Notes: generated by a model not told the origin, from the sequence alone. DNA of 64,000 nucleotides from a virus (IMGVR_UViG_3300009537_002640:142496-206495), one strand, 5' to 3'; shown: positions 27,412 through 37,207, counted from the first letter of the stretch. Numbers and translations are program-made.

Positions 27412-30303
27412 TTATACTATATTTTGTGCTACATAACAAACCTTAACTAGATGCACATTAGCATCCTTAGGATATGTATCTGTTCCAGCATCACCCCTAC
27501 GTACCAGGTTGACCACTATCAGGTCATCAGTGAGGCTTACATCTCCTGCTGATATCGCAAGGTTGTCTTCTGTACTTTGTAATTCATCAGCTGTTCCTGC
27601 CGCAGTTTGCAGATAATCAACATTTGTAGATGCTGAGGAAGCTAATTCGGTCAAAGCAAGAGATTTGTATTCAAGTCTCCACTCAACATCTCCAGCATCA
27701 GCAGTCTCTGGAGACCATATTACTTCTAGCTCGATGTCACTCAACCCATCCCAATCTGCAGGAACAGGCATTGTCCATTGAGTCCTAGAAGTACTCTTTT
27801 CTTTGTATGCCAGTCCGGGTGTGCCAGAAATATTGGTAACGTTAACTACACCGTTCTTTACGCCGCCGTCTATATCTAGCCACAAGCACTTCTTATATGT
27901 AGTGTCTAGGTTTTCCAGGCTTAGGTCACTTAGATAGCCATCAATTGCCTCAAGGGCAGATTGAACAGTATCATCTGTCATGTCTGGGCCAAACGTTGTG
28001 AACACAAGGTTGTTAGTTCCAACCAAGTCAGCACCTGCAGTAGCATTGTGCTTTGTAGTTCCACCGGCATCACTCAAGGCAATAACTGTTCCGCCATGGT
28101 TCGCATTATTTAGGTAGATGTCTGTCCAACCATTAGTTGCATTACCAAGTGAATCAGTGTTATCTGTAGCAGGTATAACATCTGAGCCATTGCCGTCTAG
28201 AACAACTCCGCCAGCACCATCTAGTGTTAGCGCACCAACCGAAGTGCTGAAGTTTGAAGCAGCATCAGCATCGATACTAACTGGGCCTATGGTATCAACA
28301 TCCATACCGCCGTCAGCAGTTACTCGGAATTGCTCAGTACCAGCTATAACCACATCGCCATCTACAGCGTTGGTTGTTATTGTTGCATCTCCACCGTCTG
28401 CATCATTATCATATGCAGTCTGGAGTGTTGTTGCCTGTGATACACCAACTGATAAATACTGGAGATAACCATCAATAGCCTCAAGAGCAGATTGTACTGT
28501 ATTGTCAACCATGTCTAATCCGAAGGTCAGACTAAAGTTTTCAAAATTTGTGCCTACTAGATCAGCACCAGCGGTAGTATTATGAGTAGTAGTACTACCA
28601 GCTGCACTTAGGGCTATAACAGCTCCACCATGTAGCGCATTGTTTAGATATATATCAGTCCAACCATTAGTTGCACTACCCAGGGAATCTGTATTGTCTG
28701 ATGCAGGGATTACATTAGAGCCATTGCCGTCTAGAACAACTCCACCGGCACCATCTATAGTGACCGTACCAGCTGTGGTTGTAATATCAGAAGAAGCACC
28801 GGCATTTACAGTGAATGCGCCAGATAAGCTTGCATCAAATGTTGCACCGTCTTGGTCAAAGTCGCTATCCAAGTCTATACCGCCTGTAGCAGTTACTTGG
28901 AACGCCTCGGTACCAGCTATTACAACATTACCATCTGTAGCATTAGTTGTAATAGTAGCATCCGAACCATTTGGATCATTATCGTATGCCCGCTGTAGTG
29001 TTACAGCATCAACCTCAGCATTGATGAAATCGCTAAAGTCGCTAAAATAAGCATCAATTGCCTCAAGAGCAGACTGGACGGTGTTGTCAAACATATCACC
29101 GCCAAAAGTCTCGAAATTGGTATAATTGGTACCAATCATATCGGCACCAGAGTAATCATTATGTATCTCTGGTCCACCTGTACCAATATCACTCAAATCT
29201 AGAGTCGCCGCATCTTCTGCAAGATATGGCAACGGTCTAAAGGTTTGAGCCTCTGGGGTTACATTGCGGTCTATAGAAATTTCCCATCTGCCCTGAGTAT
29301 CATCCCAGTGAAACTCTACGTAACCATCTGAGCCTACTTCCATCTCTATACCGGTTGTGCCAGAGAATGAGGGCTCGGTACCAACATTCAATCGCACTAA
29401 TCGGTCTTCAACGAATAGGTCTTCAGTGTTTACTGTAGTGGTGGTACCTTGAACTGTAAGGTCACCATCAATAACCATATCGGAAAGAACTCGAACATCA
29501 ATTTGTTCGGGGGAAAGATCACCAAGACGAAGTTCATTAACGCTTGTCTCGGCTCGTAAGAATTCAGAACCAGCTCCTTGGTCAACTACGAAGTCTGAAC
29601 CAGGAGATTCTAGTCTGTTTATGATATCACCAGAACTGGTAACCTCAAAAGTAAGATTAGCACTATCTACGGTGAAGTTTGAGTCTAGGTCAGCAGCTAT
29701 TGTTACTGCGCCTACGGTATCTACATCAACACCACTATCAGCTGTAACCCTAAATGCCTCGCTACCAGCGATTACAACGTCGCCGTCTAGTGCATTGGTG
29801 GTGATTGTTGCATCTCCACCATCATCATCGTTATCATAGGCTTGTTGTAGAGTAGTTGCGCTTAGAGCTGCTACTTGGGAAGCAAACGCGACACGCTCCC
29901 ATGCAAAAGCGCCATCAGAGTTTACGTAGAGATAACCATCGTTGTAGTTTGTACCAAATGAACCTTGATTTCCGGCTATAGTGCCATCTGGATTAACATT
30001 GAACATATGAATATCAATGCCAGTTACCTCATCCTCTAGACTTACAAATGCCTCATTAGCTTTGCTTTCACCTCTAACTAGAACATTGCCGCCATGAACT
30101 TCAGCATTACCAGCTATGGACAAGTATCCGTCACTGGTGCCTACTATAACGCCAACGTTGTCAGAGTCCAAGACACGAAATTCGGTGCCGCCGCCCGAGT
30201 CGCCGAGTTTTATCTCAATATTTTGGACTTCAACATTCCAATCATTGGTTTCTACGTCGCGGTTAAAACCCTGTTGTACCGCATTTTCATAATCAAAAGC
30301 CAT
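27412..30303 (-). CDS. Tail fibre with internal triplicate repeat (963 aa)
   Basis: The N-terminus (AFDYENAVQQGFNRDVETN) looks like an attachment segment. From residue about 150 there are three copies of a module starting TLQxAYDND..G.DATITTNA.DG and containing VVIAG(S/T)E(A/Q)F(R/Q)VTA. These alternate with (L/I)..ALEAID(G/A)Y segments and VLDGNGS.VIPA.DNTDSLG modules. The C-terminal 130 residues (WSPETADAGDVEWRLEYKS; NLAISAGDVS; DDLIVVNLVRRG) are paralogous to the C-terminus of the next gene, 30323-31261. Five DGY motifs. ATG with GGAGG upstream. Long fibre or side fibre. Confidence 0.85.
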   Translation of the reverse strand: MAFDYENAVQQGFNRDVETNDWNVEVQNIEIKLGDSGGGTEFRVLDSDNVGVIVGTSDGYLSIAGNAEVHGGNVLVRGESKANEAFVSLEDEVTGIDIHMFNVNPDGTIAGNQGSFGTNYNDGYLYVNSDGAFAWERVAFASQVAALSATTLQQAYDNDDDGGDATITTNALDGDVVIAGSEAFRVTADSGVDVDTVGAVTIAADLDSNFTVDSANLTFEVTSSGDIINRLESPGSDFVVDQGAGSEFLRAETSVNELRLGDLSPEQIDVRVLSDMVIDGDLTVQGTTTTVNTEDLFVEDRLVRLNVGTEPSFSGTTGIEMEVGSDGYVEFHWDDTQGRWEISIDRNVTPEAQTFRPLPYLAEDAATLDLSDIGTGGPEIHNDYSGADMIGTNYTNFETFGGDMFDNTVQSALEAIDAYFSDFSDFINAEVDAVTLQRAYDNDPNGSDATITTNATDGNVVIAGTEAFQVTATGGIDLDSDFDQDGATFDASLSGAFTVNAGASSDITTTAGTVTIDGAGGVVLDGNGSNVIPASDNTDSLGSATNGWTDIYLNNALHGGAVIALSAAGSTTTHNTTAGADLVGTNFENFSLTFGLDMVDNTVQSALEAIDGYLQYLSVGVSQATTLQTAYDNDADGGDATITTNAVDGDVVIAGTEQFRVTADGGMDVDTIGPVSIDADAASNFSTSVGALTLDGAGGVVLDGNGSDVIPATDNTDSLGNATNGWTDIYLNNANHGGTVIALSDAGGTTKHNATAGADLVGTNNLVFTTFGPDMTDDTVQSALEAIDGYLSDLSLENLDTTYKKCLWLDIDGGVKNGVVNVTNISGTPGLAYKEKSTSRTQWTMPVPADWDGLSDIELEVIWSPETADAGDVEWRLEYKSLALTELASSASTNVDYLQTAAGTADELQSTEDNLAISAGDVSLTDDLIVVNLVRRGDAGTDTYPKDANVHLVKVCYVAQNIV
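28041..28950 (-). repeat. Recent in-gene duplication in the 27412-30303 fibre
   Basis: Segments around 28060-28420 and 28590-28950 are near-identical over long runs (for example GCCATTGCCGTCTAGAACAA occurs in both at about 28186 and 28716). They encode the same DGNGS...DNTDSLG...NGWTDIYLNN and TLQxAYDND units. Lower divergence than in the giant fibre indicates a more recent duplication. Confidence 0.7.
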
Positions 30304-30322
30304 TTGAAAGCCTCCGTTGAGT

Positions 30323-31261
30323 TTACTCTATTCCTCTTCCTGTGTATTCCATTCTAACCAAGCCCACTTGTGCTGCAGCTCCGTATGTATCGCTGCCATC
30401 GTGTACTCTCTCTACGTTTATTATTAGAATGTCACCAGCATTTATATCTAATGATGATATAGCTAAATTTTGCCCCGTATCGGTTAGCCTATTTGCTACT
30501 CCCGGGGACGCTTGAACAAATGAAACCGAAGTCATAGTGCTATCTACATCATCAGAATCACTTGTAAGGGATCTATATCGGATATTCCAGTGTACATCTC
30601 CTGCGCTTGCATTTCTCGGAGACCAGAATACCTTGACGACTATATCTGTCCCGAACACATAATCCTCTGGAACAGATGCAGAGTATCTCACTCTGCCTAC
30701 GCCGCTGGGTTTGTCTAAAAATCCAAGAACTGGGGAATCATTTACATGGCCTATTTGAACATTGCCATTTTTCATGCCTCCAAATATATCAAAATCCTTA
30801 TATTTGGAGAGGTCTTGACCAACACTAAAGCTGAGGTTTGCTACATATGCATCTAGTGACTCCAGGGCCTCTTGAACCGTATCTCCTTCTGCAAGGAAAG
30901 AGTTAGAGTCGTCATAGAGTACCTGGTAGCCATCTATCAGTCCATTTATAGATGCCCGCTCATCAATAACTTCCAGCACTATGCCGCTTGCTATTTCTAC
31001 CCGAGCTATCTTGGTGCTGAGAGTAGGAAAACCAGTGGTATTATCTAATACCAGCTGGTCATACTCATCTAGATAAACATAAAATGTAGCCGTTGCCCCG
31101 ACCCAGCTCGGATCAGACACATTCACAATGCCAGCAAAAGTCTTCCCGCTAGCGTAATTGCCGCCAGCGATATTTATCGCGTCGGCGCTAGCGTAGGACT
31201 TGGTAGCACGGAGGGCATCAAAATGCCCCTGTAACTGTCCTGAAGTGGGTTTATTGGTCAT
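30323..31261 (-). CDS. Fibre-associated protein (312 aa)
   Basis: The N-terminal 110 residues (LQGHFDALRATKSYASADAI; YVYLDEYDQLVLDNTTGFP) are a beta-rich module followed by a helix ending in TVQEALESLDAYVANLS. This matches the ALEAIDGY helices of 27412-30303. Residues 155-312 (WSPRNASAGDVHWNIRYRSL; NLAISSLDINAGD) are the same C-terminal domain as in 27412-30303, so the two proteins share a receptor-binding or oligomerisation end. A candidate promoter element and a hairpin lie in the 80-bp gap upstream. Ribosome site weak (AAGGCG). Confidence 0.78.
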   Translation of the reverse strand: MTNKPTSGQLQGHFDALRATKSYASADAINIAGGNYASGKTFAGIVNVSDPSWVGATATFYVYLDEYDQLVLDNTTGFPTLSTKIARVEIASGIVLEVIDERASINGLIDGYQVLYDDSNSFLAEGDTVQEALESLDAYVANLSFSVGQDLSKYKDFDIFGGMKNGNVQIGHVNDSPVLGFLDKPSGVGRVRYSASVPEDYVFGTDIVVKVFWSPRNASAGDVHWNIRYRSLTSDSDDVDSTMTSVSFVQASPGVANRLTDTGQNLAISSLDINAGDILIINVERVHDGSDTYGAAAQVGLVRMEYTGRGIE

Positions 31262-31275
31262 AGATTCGCCTTAGA

Positions 31276-31299
31276 CCACGGCCCTTATCTATACCGTGG
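31276..31299 (-). promoter_or_regulatory. Leader hairpin before 30323-31261
   Basis: Perfect 6-bp inverted repeat CCACGG/CCGTGG with a 12-nt loop, between the candidate promoter element and the start codon 15 bp further on. It may structure the 5' leader; function unknown. Confidence 0.4.
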
Positions 31300-31312
31300 A
31301 TTATTAATAGAA
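31299..31312 (-). promoter_or_regulatory. Candidate phage promoter element
   Basis: Minus-strand TTCTATTAATAATC, a copy of TAYTAATAWT, 38 bp upstream of the start of 30323-31261 and about 30 bp after the preceding gene's stop. It lacks the third T of the other copies. Inference from recurrence in gaps. Confidence 0.35.
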
Positions 31313-31341
31313 TTATCCCTGTATTAAATTGTACTTAGGCA

Positions 31342-31557
31342 TTATGAGATGCCTTCAATGCTCTTAATTGCTGTCACGTAGCCATCAAAAAAATCATCTA
31401 CAGTATCAGTAAAAACCGGTGTATCTACATTGAGATGAACTGTCTTAGCTAACGCCGGGTCACCATCATCACAAACCCTGTATACAAATTTCGCTGAATT
31501 GGCGCCATTTTCATCGCCCAATATAACCAATCTTACTGATTCTAGTTGCTTAGCCAT
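31342..31557 (-). CDS. Small virion-associated protein (71 aa)
   Basis: Pattern SVRLVILGDENGANSAKFVYRV...AKTVHLNVDTP suggests a small beta domain followed by a helix containing FFDGYVTAIKSIEG. The strong AGGAGG site is 9 nt before the ATG. It is flanked by fibre genes on both sides. No family recognised; a small chaperone or cap for the neighbouring fibres is possible. Confidence 0.65.
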   Translation of the reverse strand: MAKQLESVRLVILGDENGANSAKFVYRVCDDGDPALAKTVHLNVDTPVFTDTVDDFFDGYVTAIKSIEGIS

Positions 31558-31580
31558 CGCTTAAATCCTCCTGATATTTA

Positions 31581-33374
31581 TTATGTTAATGTAGTGGAAT
31601 ATGTAGTTCCACTAATCCTTACTTTTAACTCCCGTGTTCCGCCGTTATCTGTTATCCAAACATCGCCGTCTTCTAGCGTTGTTGGGTCAGAAGCAAAAAC
31701 TGGGACATTGAGTGGGGCCAATTCTGTATCAGCTCCTGCTCGAATCTTATTAGCTACCTCAAACTCCTCAGCTACATATCCATCTCCCTGCACATATAGC
31801 TTGGCGCTTGGGTTATTTACGCCTATACCCAAATTGCCAACACTGGTTAGGCGTATATGCTCAGTAAAAACACCATCGTCCATCAGCTCAATTGCCAGAT
31901 AGGTATTCTCTGACGAATCGGTAGCATCCTCTGTGCCTGAAGTAATCCTACTGGCATTAAACAAGGCACCACCAGTATTCTCCAATCTGGTGAGTATGCC
32001 TGAGCCAATCCCGGTTAAAGCACCTATAGGGTGAGAGGTAGTTCTCTCTACAATGGTAGAATCTACTACTGTGCTTCTACTTGCTGTATCTTTCTGTATC
32101 AACAGAGTAGACTTAGTTTCATCGATTGATTTAACCCTCAATCCCTCTGCAGCTCCCTCATGATTCACATCCAGGGTGGGAGTTGGGTTGGTGCCTGCAC
32201 TTGTTCTCAATCTTAATGCAGAGCCAGTTGTTAAAGTCTGAGTAAACCTTATTTGGCCGTCGTCTACTGTTATGTTTTTAGCACCACTTGGACTATTATC
32301 GTAAGCGTTCTGTAGGTTGGTTGTTCCTCCACCTCCTCCGCCTAGAGAGCCGGGAAGAATCATAACATCAACTACAGCATCATAATCTACATTATCGGCG
32401 AACTCTATACTGGTAGTATCTCTTTCCACATAACATTGTGGAGAGAACTGAGCGACACCATTCAGGAAGACCAATAACCTATCTTTGCCTAATGGATATT
32501 CATAGCCGTCCAGAGTGTATACTGTATTAAATGGAGTATTATCTGCATCGGAACCATACTTTCTGATATGGTATACTTGTCCAGTAATCCCTATGCTCTG
32601 CAGATACCCATCAATCTCTGTTATGGCATCCTGGACATTGTTGGCAAAGATAATGCTGTTGCCAGAATCATCATAACCTATTTGATACGCATCTATATCT
32701 ACTCTAAGCTCAGGACAATCTTCAGTTGGTACAACTATCAGACCGTCGCCAGCTATACTCTGAATATCCAGAGATACCTGAGTATATCCTTCAACCGTCT
32801 CTACGTTTATATTACATCCAGCTATAACTTCGTAGCCATCCCCACTGCCTCCTTGGTGAGGGCCTACTCCGAACGCTACCAAATCTGGGTCTAAGTCTTC
32901 AGGAGCAAACTTAAGGAACTCTCTGATGGGCGCCCAGGCATAAGTTATTTGAGTCCTAAACCCAGGAGTGGTTACAACCGGTGTATAGGTCTTAATCTGA
33001 AATGTCTTATAGTTTATAGCATACTGGCCAGCAGAAGTAAGTGTTGTAGCAAAATCTACTTCGGTGGCAAATATAGCTGCTGCAGTAACACCAGCATCTT
33101 CGCTGGTAAACGTAACAGATGTGGTTTGTCCACCAGTAGCACCGCCTATATCATCTCTAGCAGCATTTAACACGCTGCCTTCTTCAGTTAGGCCAGCTCC
33201 CGGGCCGCGCTGTAGGGTTATCAATGAACCAGGTGGCAAGGATACAATATCAGCGGCAGTGACTAATTCAAGAGTCACTTCCTCTACGATACGCTCATCA
33301 CCACTATGTTGGTGTCCGGTTCGAGCAGCAACTCGCTCTAAACGAACAACCCTGGTATCATTAATAACGGTCAT
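31581..33374 (-). CDS. Tail-fibre-like virion protein (597 aa)
   Basis: The N-terminal 170 residues (RVVRLERVAARTGHQHSGDE...SLPPGSLITLQRGP) are beta-rich. The centre contains NNVQDAITEIDGYLQSIG and DRLLVFLNGVAQFSPQCYVE, the latter a common fibre strand motif (LVFLNGV.Q....Y). The C-terminal half has standard fibre modules (GNLGIGVNNPSAKLYVQGDGY; DVWITDNGGTRELKVRI). Four DGY and one DAY. The Gly-rich hinge GSLGGGGGGTTNLQNAYDN resembles the LQxAYDN units of 27412-30303. Likely fibre or adhesin. Confidence 0.82.
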   Translation of the reverse strand: MTVINDTRVVRLERVAARTGHQHSGDERIVEEVTLELVTAADIVSLPPGSLITLQRGPGAGLTEEGSVLNAARDDIGGATGGQTTSVTFTSEDAGVTAAAIFATEVDFATTLTSAGQYAINYKTFQIKTYTPVVTTPGFRTQITYAWAPIREFLKFAPEDLDPDLVAFGVGPHQGGSGDGYEVIAGCNINVETVEGYTQVSLDIQSIAGDGLIVVPTEDCPELRVDIDAYQIGYDDSGNSIIFANNVQDAITEIDGYLQSIGITGQVYHIRKYGSDADNTPFNTVYTLDGYEYPLGKDRLLVFLNGVAQFSPQCYVERDTTSIEFADNVDYDAVVDVMILPGSLGGGGGGTTNLQNAYDNSPSGAKNITVDDGQIRFTQTLTTGSALRLRTSAGTNPTPTLDVNHEGAAEGLRVKSIDETKSTLLIQKDTASRSTVVDSTIVERTTSHPIGALTGIGSGILTRLENTGGALFNASRITSGTEDATDSSENTYLAIELMDDGVFTEHIRLTSVGNLGIGVNNPSAKLYVQGDGYVAEEFEVANKIRAGADTELAPLNVPVFASDPTTLEDGDVWITDNGGTRELKVRISGTTYSTTLT

Positions 33375-33380
33375 CTAAGT

Positions 33381-33590
33381 TTACACCTTTTTCAGAACAC
33401 TGCAGTTTATCTTTATCATCTCCCCGCAGTCAAACCTAACGCGAGTCCAACTTCTTTTGTCTCCCATGAGATTTAATACTATACTGCTGCACTCACAAAA
33501 ACATCTATGTCTGTGTAGTTCAACATACTTCTCCTCTGTTATTTCCACAGGAGCATTCTTTTTCATTTCTACAAGAGGATGCTTAGACAT
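33381..33590 (-). CDS. Small Cys-rich protein (69 aa)
   Basis: Contains HRHRCFCECSS near residue 30 and two more cysteines (FDCGEM, INCSV), a possible metal-binding arrangement, with a basic, helical N-terminus. The ATG is preceded by AAGGAGTTACT. It lies between two large fibre genes. No known family was recognised. Too small and unlike a classic zinc ribbon for a firm call. Confidence 0.6.
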   Translation of the reverse strand: MSKHPLVEMKKNAPVEITEEKYVELHRHRCFCECSSIVLNLMGDKRSWTRVRFDCGEMIKINCSVLKKV

Positions 33591-33599
33591 AGTAACTCC

Positions 33600-36500
33600 T
33601 TATGTTAAGTACGCCAATGCAATCATATCTACCTGTGGCGCCTTACCAGATGCATTGGTTGTTAACGTTATCTCTATATAGATGTCTTTATCTATAATAT
33701 CTGTAGCTGGAGGGTCGAACGCTATGTTGATATCCTTATTCTTGCCAAACTTAAAACCAGATTGAGGGGATACTTCGAAGTCAGTGGTTAAGTACCAGTT
33801 GGCATTTGTGTGTGGAGGAATAGCTGCATAAGGATCATCTGTGCTTATACGAATATCTATCTGGCTACTATTATTACCCAAGTCAAATCTAGTGGAATTT
33901 TGGTCCCAGTCAGCAGGAGCTGTAATATTAACATTCCTATACGATGTACCAGCAGCAAATCCAAAGACCATAAATCGTATATTGGACCCCTGAACTCCTG
34001 TAGGATTAGTGGTCAGTCTTATCCTCTTGCTGCGCCACACATATTTGGCAGTGCTAGCTCCAGTAGGATTAGCTTCAGTTCCCCCGTGTGAATTAGGAAC
34101 ACTTATTTTAGAGCCCCAGAAGTTTGCAGCGAACAAATCAACTCCAACCGTACCAGTATTGTTCTCTGTAAGCTGGTCATTAGATAGGTGCTGCGAAAAA
34201 GCCTCTGGATTAGCCAGATCTATAAGCGTCAAGTTAGTAAAAGCACCATCGTTCACATAGGCCACAATACCATTGTTGGCATCCCAAGCTTGTATTTCAG
34301 CGTCTGTAACTCCTAAAGGAACAGCACGGGCATTTTGAGCGACAGTAAATTGAGATAAACTACCTCCGTCACAGAATATAGTGCCATTAGAGCCGTCTAC
34401 CTCAGAGCCACGAACAGTTCTATATACAGCTGAAGAGTTATCATCTACAATGCGAATCCTTCTGTTTATCATAAACGCTCTAAATGAATCAGAAGATACC
34501 TGAAATGCACCACCTGAAGTTCCATCAGTAATAAATGCAATCTCACTAGCAATGTTATCTATACCATTTGCTGATAATACATCTTCATTAGTTGCCTCGT
34601 CGTAACAGGTTGAGGCTTCAGTAACAGTGGCATCATTTCCAGTAGCATGGAAAATGGACGCTCTGCCGATAGCTCTTCCTTGGTCATCATTTCTGGTACT
34701 TCCAAGATTGGTAACAAATGGGCCTCTATACTGAAAAGTATCTAGCTGTGGAATAGCTACAGCCGAACTCGCTCCCCAAGGAGAGGCATCAAAGGTACAC
34801 GAATCTCCTGCGTCTATAGGGGCATTCATTCTGACCGTGACGTATACGTTTTCTCCATGCCTTGTAAGAATATCATTGGCTGTTATGCTCTGAACACCGG
34901 AACTAAAGTTATGTTCGCATGCTTGTTCAGTATTGTCCTGGTTGTCTGCATCGTCATCCATTACATTGTAGCCGTCGTAACCGTCGTTCAGATATCCATC
35001 GATAATATCTACGTCTATTTGAACATCTAAGATTTCTGGCGGAACTACATCTATACAGAACTCCTCATCATTATTATCAATAGGGTCTGCATCCAGCGGC
35101 AACTTATGGCTACAGTTTATAGCGGTATGCAAAATAAACTCTGTGCACCCACTTGTATCAGGAGGATTGCTCACTGTCAAAGTAGCTGTAAACGTATCAC
35201 CTGGAAGTGAGCCACTTAATGGAGACAGAGTTCCTTTATTTGGGTCGGCTATAGTTATTTCTGGAAGCTCACTCAAACAATCATTAAAAATGAATCTTAC
35301 TCCATGAGTTCCATCACATAGAATTGGAGAGGTTAGGTTGTATGCACCCGTATTATCTCTTCGCCATCTAATAGAACTAATCCTAGGCGGCGTATCATCT
35401 AATCTAATCTGTAAGTTTCTGGTAGTTTCTGAACAGTTAGATTGCTTTCTCGCCCTAATTCTAAAATTGGTAGTTGTGAGAGAAGTGCACCCCTGGTTTT
35501 CTTCAATGCCAGAGGCGCCTAGATCCCACGTTATCTTCTTATTCACCGCATAAACGGTAGGGTCAGGAATAGTGAACCTACCGTTCGGCGAGGAATAAAG
35601 AATTTCGGTGAAGTCAGAGACATCCATGTAGGCATCTACTGACTCCCCGAACTTAAGGCAGAACTGGCCAGCTGGGTAAATTAAGTCGAGGCTCTCATCA
35701 AATGATTCGATTACGGGAAAATCGTTATCAAATAATACTAGAGCATCGCCCACTGTAGAAGTACTTTCATTGGCTATATTGCCAAGGAAATCTTCAGCGG
35801 TTACATTAATGTCGGCGTACCCATTGGGCTGGCCAGTTCTTGCCACAACTGTCCCCGTCCAGATGCCCGAGCCAGGAGAAGTCTCGGTTAAGGCAACAGT
35901 TGATTGTATTGCATCACCTGCATCGACATCTACAGATGTAGCTAATGCGTATCCATCCGTGCTGGTTGTGACGGTGACGTCAAAGCTTTGTCCAGCTCGC
36001 ACGGCGGTTTGTTGAGTACCTGTAAAAGCACAAATGGGGTACTCGAATGTTATGCTTATTATATTAGGCCCTAAGGTGCGTCTCTCTACTACGATGGTCT
36101 TAGTGTCATTAGTGTGACTTCCCCCAAATATGAAATAGAAATATCCATCAGGGAAACCATCTACAGAATCAAATTCTGGGTCATCGAAACTAAATACTCC
36201 GGTAGTAAATTGAACCTCGCCATCCTTGCGATTGCCAGAGATAAATGTCTCGGTAGCAGTCGCGACCTCTTCAAATAAAAATTCGCCCTCAGTCAACACG
36301 GTGGTCGGCTGAAGGCTGTCGATTAGTGTAGCGTTCTTAAGAACGGTATATGTAATTGTGGGAAGAGGCTCACCGTCTATGGTGTGCCTTAGAGTTACGC
36401 CCCTTATTTCTAGGTCGCCTGAACCCATAACAAATTGGTTAAAGCCATACCTTGTGATGGAGCCGGAAGTTGCTGGGCCCGCAACATTGCCTAAGGTTCC

Positions 36501-37187
36501 TGAGCCTGCGCCAGAAACCTCTAATTCATCTACTTCTATAAAGGGATAGTAGCCATCTCCGGAAGAGACAACTATTGTGTCGCCGTCACCATCTGTTAAC
36601 TCAGTCCAACTGCGCTCTACACCAAACGGATCTACAAAGTAGAACTCGTCATTCTTGATATAGATACCACCTTTACCAAGTTCAAATGGGTTGGTGTCAA
36701 GGTTAGGAAGAACTAGACCATCGCCTAATTCTAATTGACAGGCGATATAAGCATCGCCTAATACCTGGAGCGCAAGTCCACAAGGGCTCGCATGCTCTAC
36801 AGATAGAACGGGCTCGTCAAAGAATTCGTCTGATACACTAAATTGCACTAGAGGAAGCGCAGGAGAAGGGTTGGAAGAGAACACACTAAGGCCCCTTCCG
36901 ATGTTTTCGGAATTATCAATATCTACTGCAGCATCAGCGGTAGATGTATTTCCAGTTTGTTGTACGAAAAGAGCAGAGCCAGTGCCTGCGTTGATAAGAG
37001 TAAAGACATCTCCAGCACCAGTGCCGGTCTTATTAATACCAGACGCAGGAGATGTTAAAGTACGAATCGCCGTAGTGATCAGATACTGTGGATGGTCATC
37101 ATCCAATAATCCCGTCAGTAAACCATGATCATTATAACCGTCACCGCCCGTGCCTCCCGTAAAACGTCTGCCGACAAACTTAGACAC
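33600..37187 (-). CDS. Large adhesin/tailspike-like protein with Ig-like repeats (GTG start)
   Basis: 1195 residues from GTG at 37187, supported by AGGAG 8 nt upstream. Residues 24-36 (LTGLLDDDHPQYL) are the collar motif found near the N-terminus of many phage fibres. Residues about 390-610 hold Ig-like domains (GQSFDVTVTTSTDGYALATS; SGIWTGTVVARTGQPNGYAD), each followed by FPVIESF- or PPRISSI-type linkers as in bacterial adhesins. The C-terminal 450 residues are beta-rich (TYRNVNITAPADWDQNSTRF). Seven DGY tripeptides are present, three clustered in IDGYLNDGYDGYNV. Likely host-surface adhesin; no enzymatic motif seen. Confidence 0.85.
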   Translation of the reverse strand: MSKFVGRRFTGGTGGDGYNDHGLLTGLLDDDHPQYLITTAIRTLTSPASGINKTGTGAGDVFTLINAGTGSALFVQQTGNTSTADAAVDIDNSENIGRGLSVFSSNPSPALPLVQFSVSDEFFDEPVLSVEHASPCGLALQVLGDAYIACQLELGDGLVLPNLDTNPFELGKGGIYIKNDEFYFVDPFGVERSWTELTDGDGDTIVVSSGDGYYPFIEVDELEVSGAGSGTLGNVAGPATSGSITRYGFNQFVMGSGDLEIRGVTLRHTIDGEPLPTITYTVLKNATLIDSLQPTTVLTEGEFLFEEVATATETFISGNRKDGEVQFTTGVFSFDDPEFDSVDGFPDGYFYFIFGGSHTNDTKTIVVERRTLGPNIISITFEYPICAFTGTQQTAVRAGQSFDVTVTTSTDGYALATSVDVDAGDAIQSTVALTETSPGSGIWTGTVVARTGQPNGYADINVTAEDFLGNIANESTSTVGDALVLFDNDFPVIESFDESLDLIYPAGQFCLKFGESVDAYMDVSDFTEILYSSPNGRFTIPDPTVYAVNKKITWDLGASGIEENQGCTSLTTTNFRIRARKQSNCSETTRNLQIRLDDTPPRISSIRWRRDNTGAYNLTSPILCDGTHGVRFIFNDCLSELPEITIADPNKGTLSPLSGSLPGDTFTATLTVSNPPDTSGCTEFILHTAINCSHKLPLDADPIDNNDEEFCIDVVPPEILDVQIDVDIIDGYLNDGYDGYNVMDDDADNQDNTEQACEHNFSSGVQSITANDILTRHGENVYVTVRMNAPIDAGDSCTFDASPWGASSAVAIPQLDTFQYRGPFVTNLGSTRNDDQGRAIGRASIFHATGNDATVTEASTCYDEATNEDVLSANGIDNIASEIAFITDGTSGGAFQVSSDSFRAFMINRRIRIVDDNSSAVYRTVRGSEVDGSNGTIFCDGGSLSQFTVAQNARAVPLGVTDAEIQAWDANNGIVAYVNDGAFTNLTLIDLANPEAFSQHLSNDQLTENNTGTVGVDLFAANFWGSKISVPNSHGGTEANPTGASTAKYVWRSKRIRLTTNPTGVQGSNIRFMVFGFAAGTSYRNVNITAPADWDQNSTRFDLGNNSSQIDIRISTDDPYAAIPPHTNANWYLTTDFEVSPQSGFKFGKNKDINIAFDPPATDIIDKDIYIEITLTTNASGKAPQVDMIALAYLT

Positions 37188-37207
37188 GCTATTTTCTCCT
37201 GTTTATA

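Noticed and set aside
5801-30303. Repeated DGY/DAY/NVN variation as a sign of a diversity-generating retroelement
   Set aside because: The Gly codons are often GGA or GGG, not products of adenine mutation of AAY. No reverse transcriptase or template repeat was seen in the window.
31581-33374. Possible depolymerase or lyase activity in this and the neighbouring large fibre genes
   Set aside because: No catalytic motif or complete beta-helix was visible. Only the truncated gene at 1-939 shows beta-helix-like coils.
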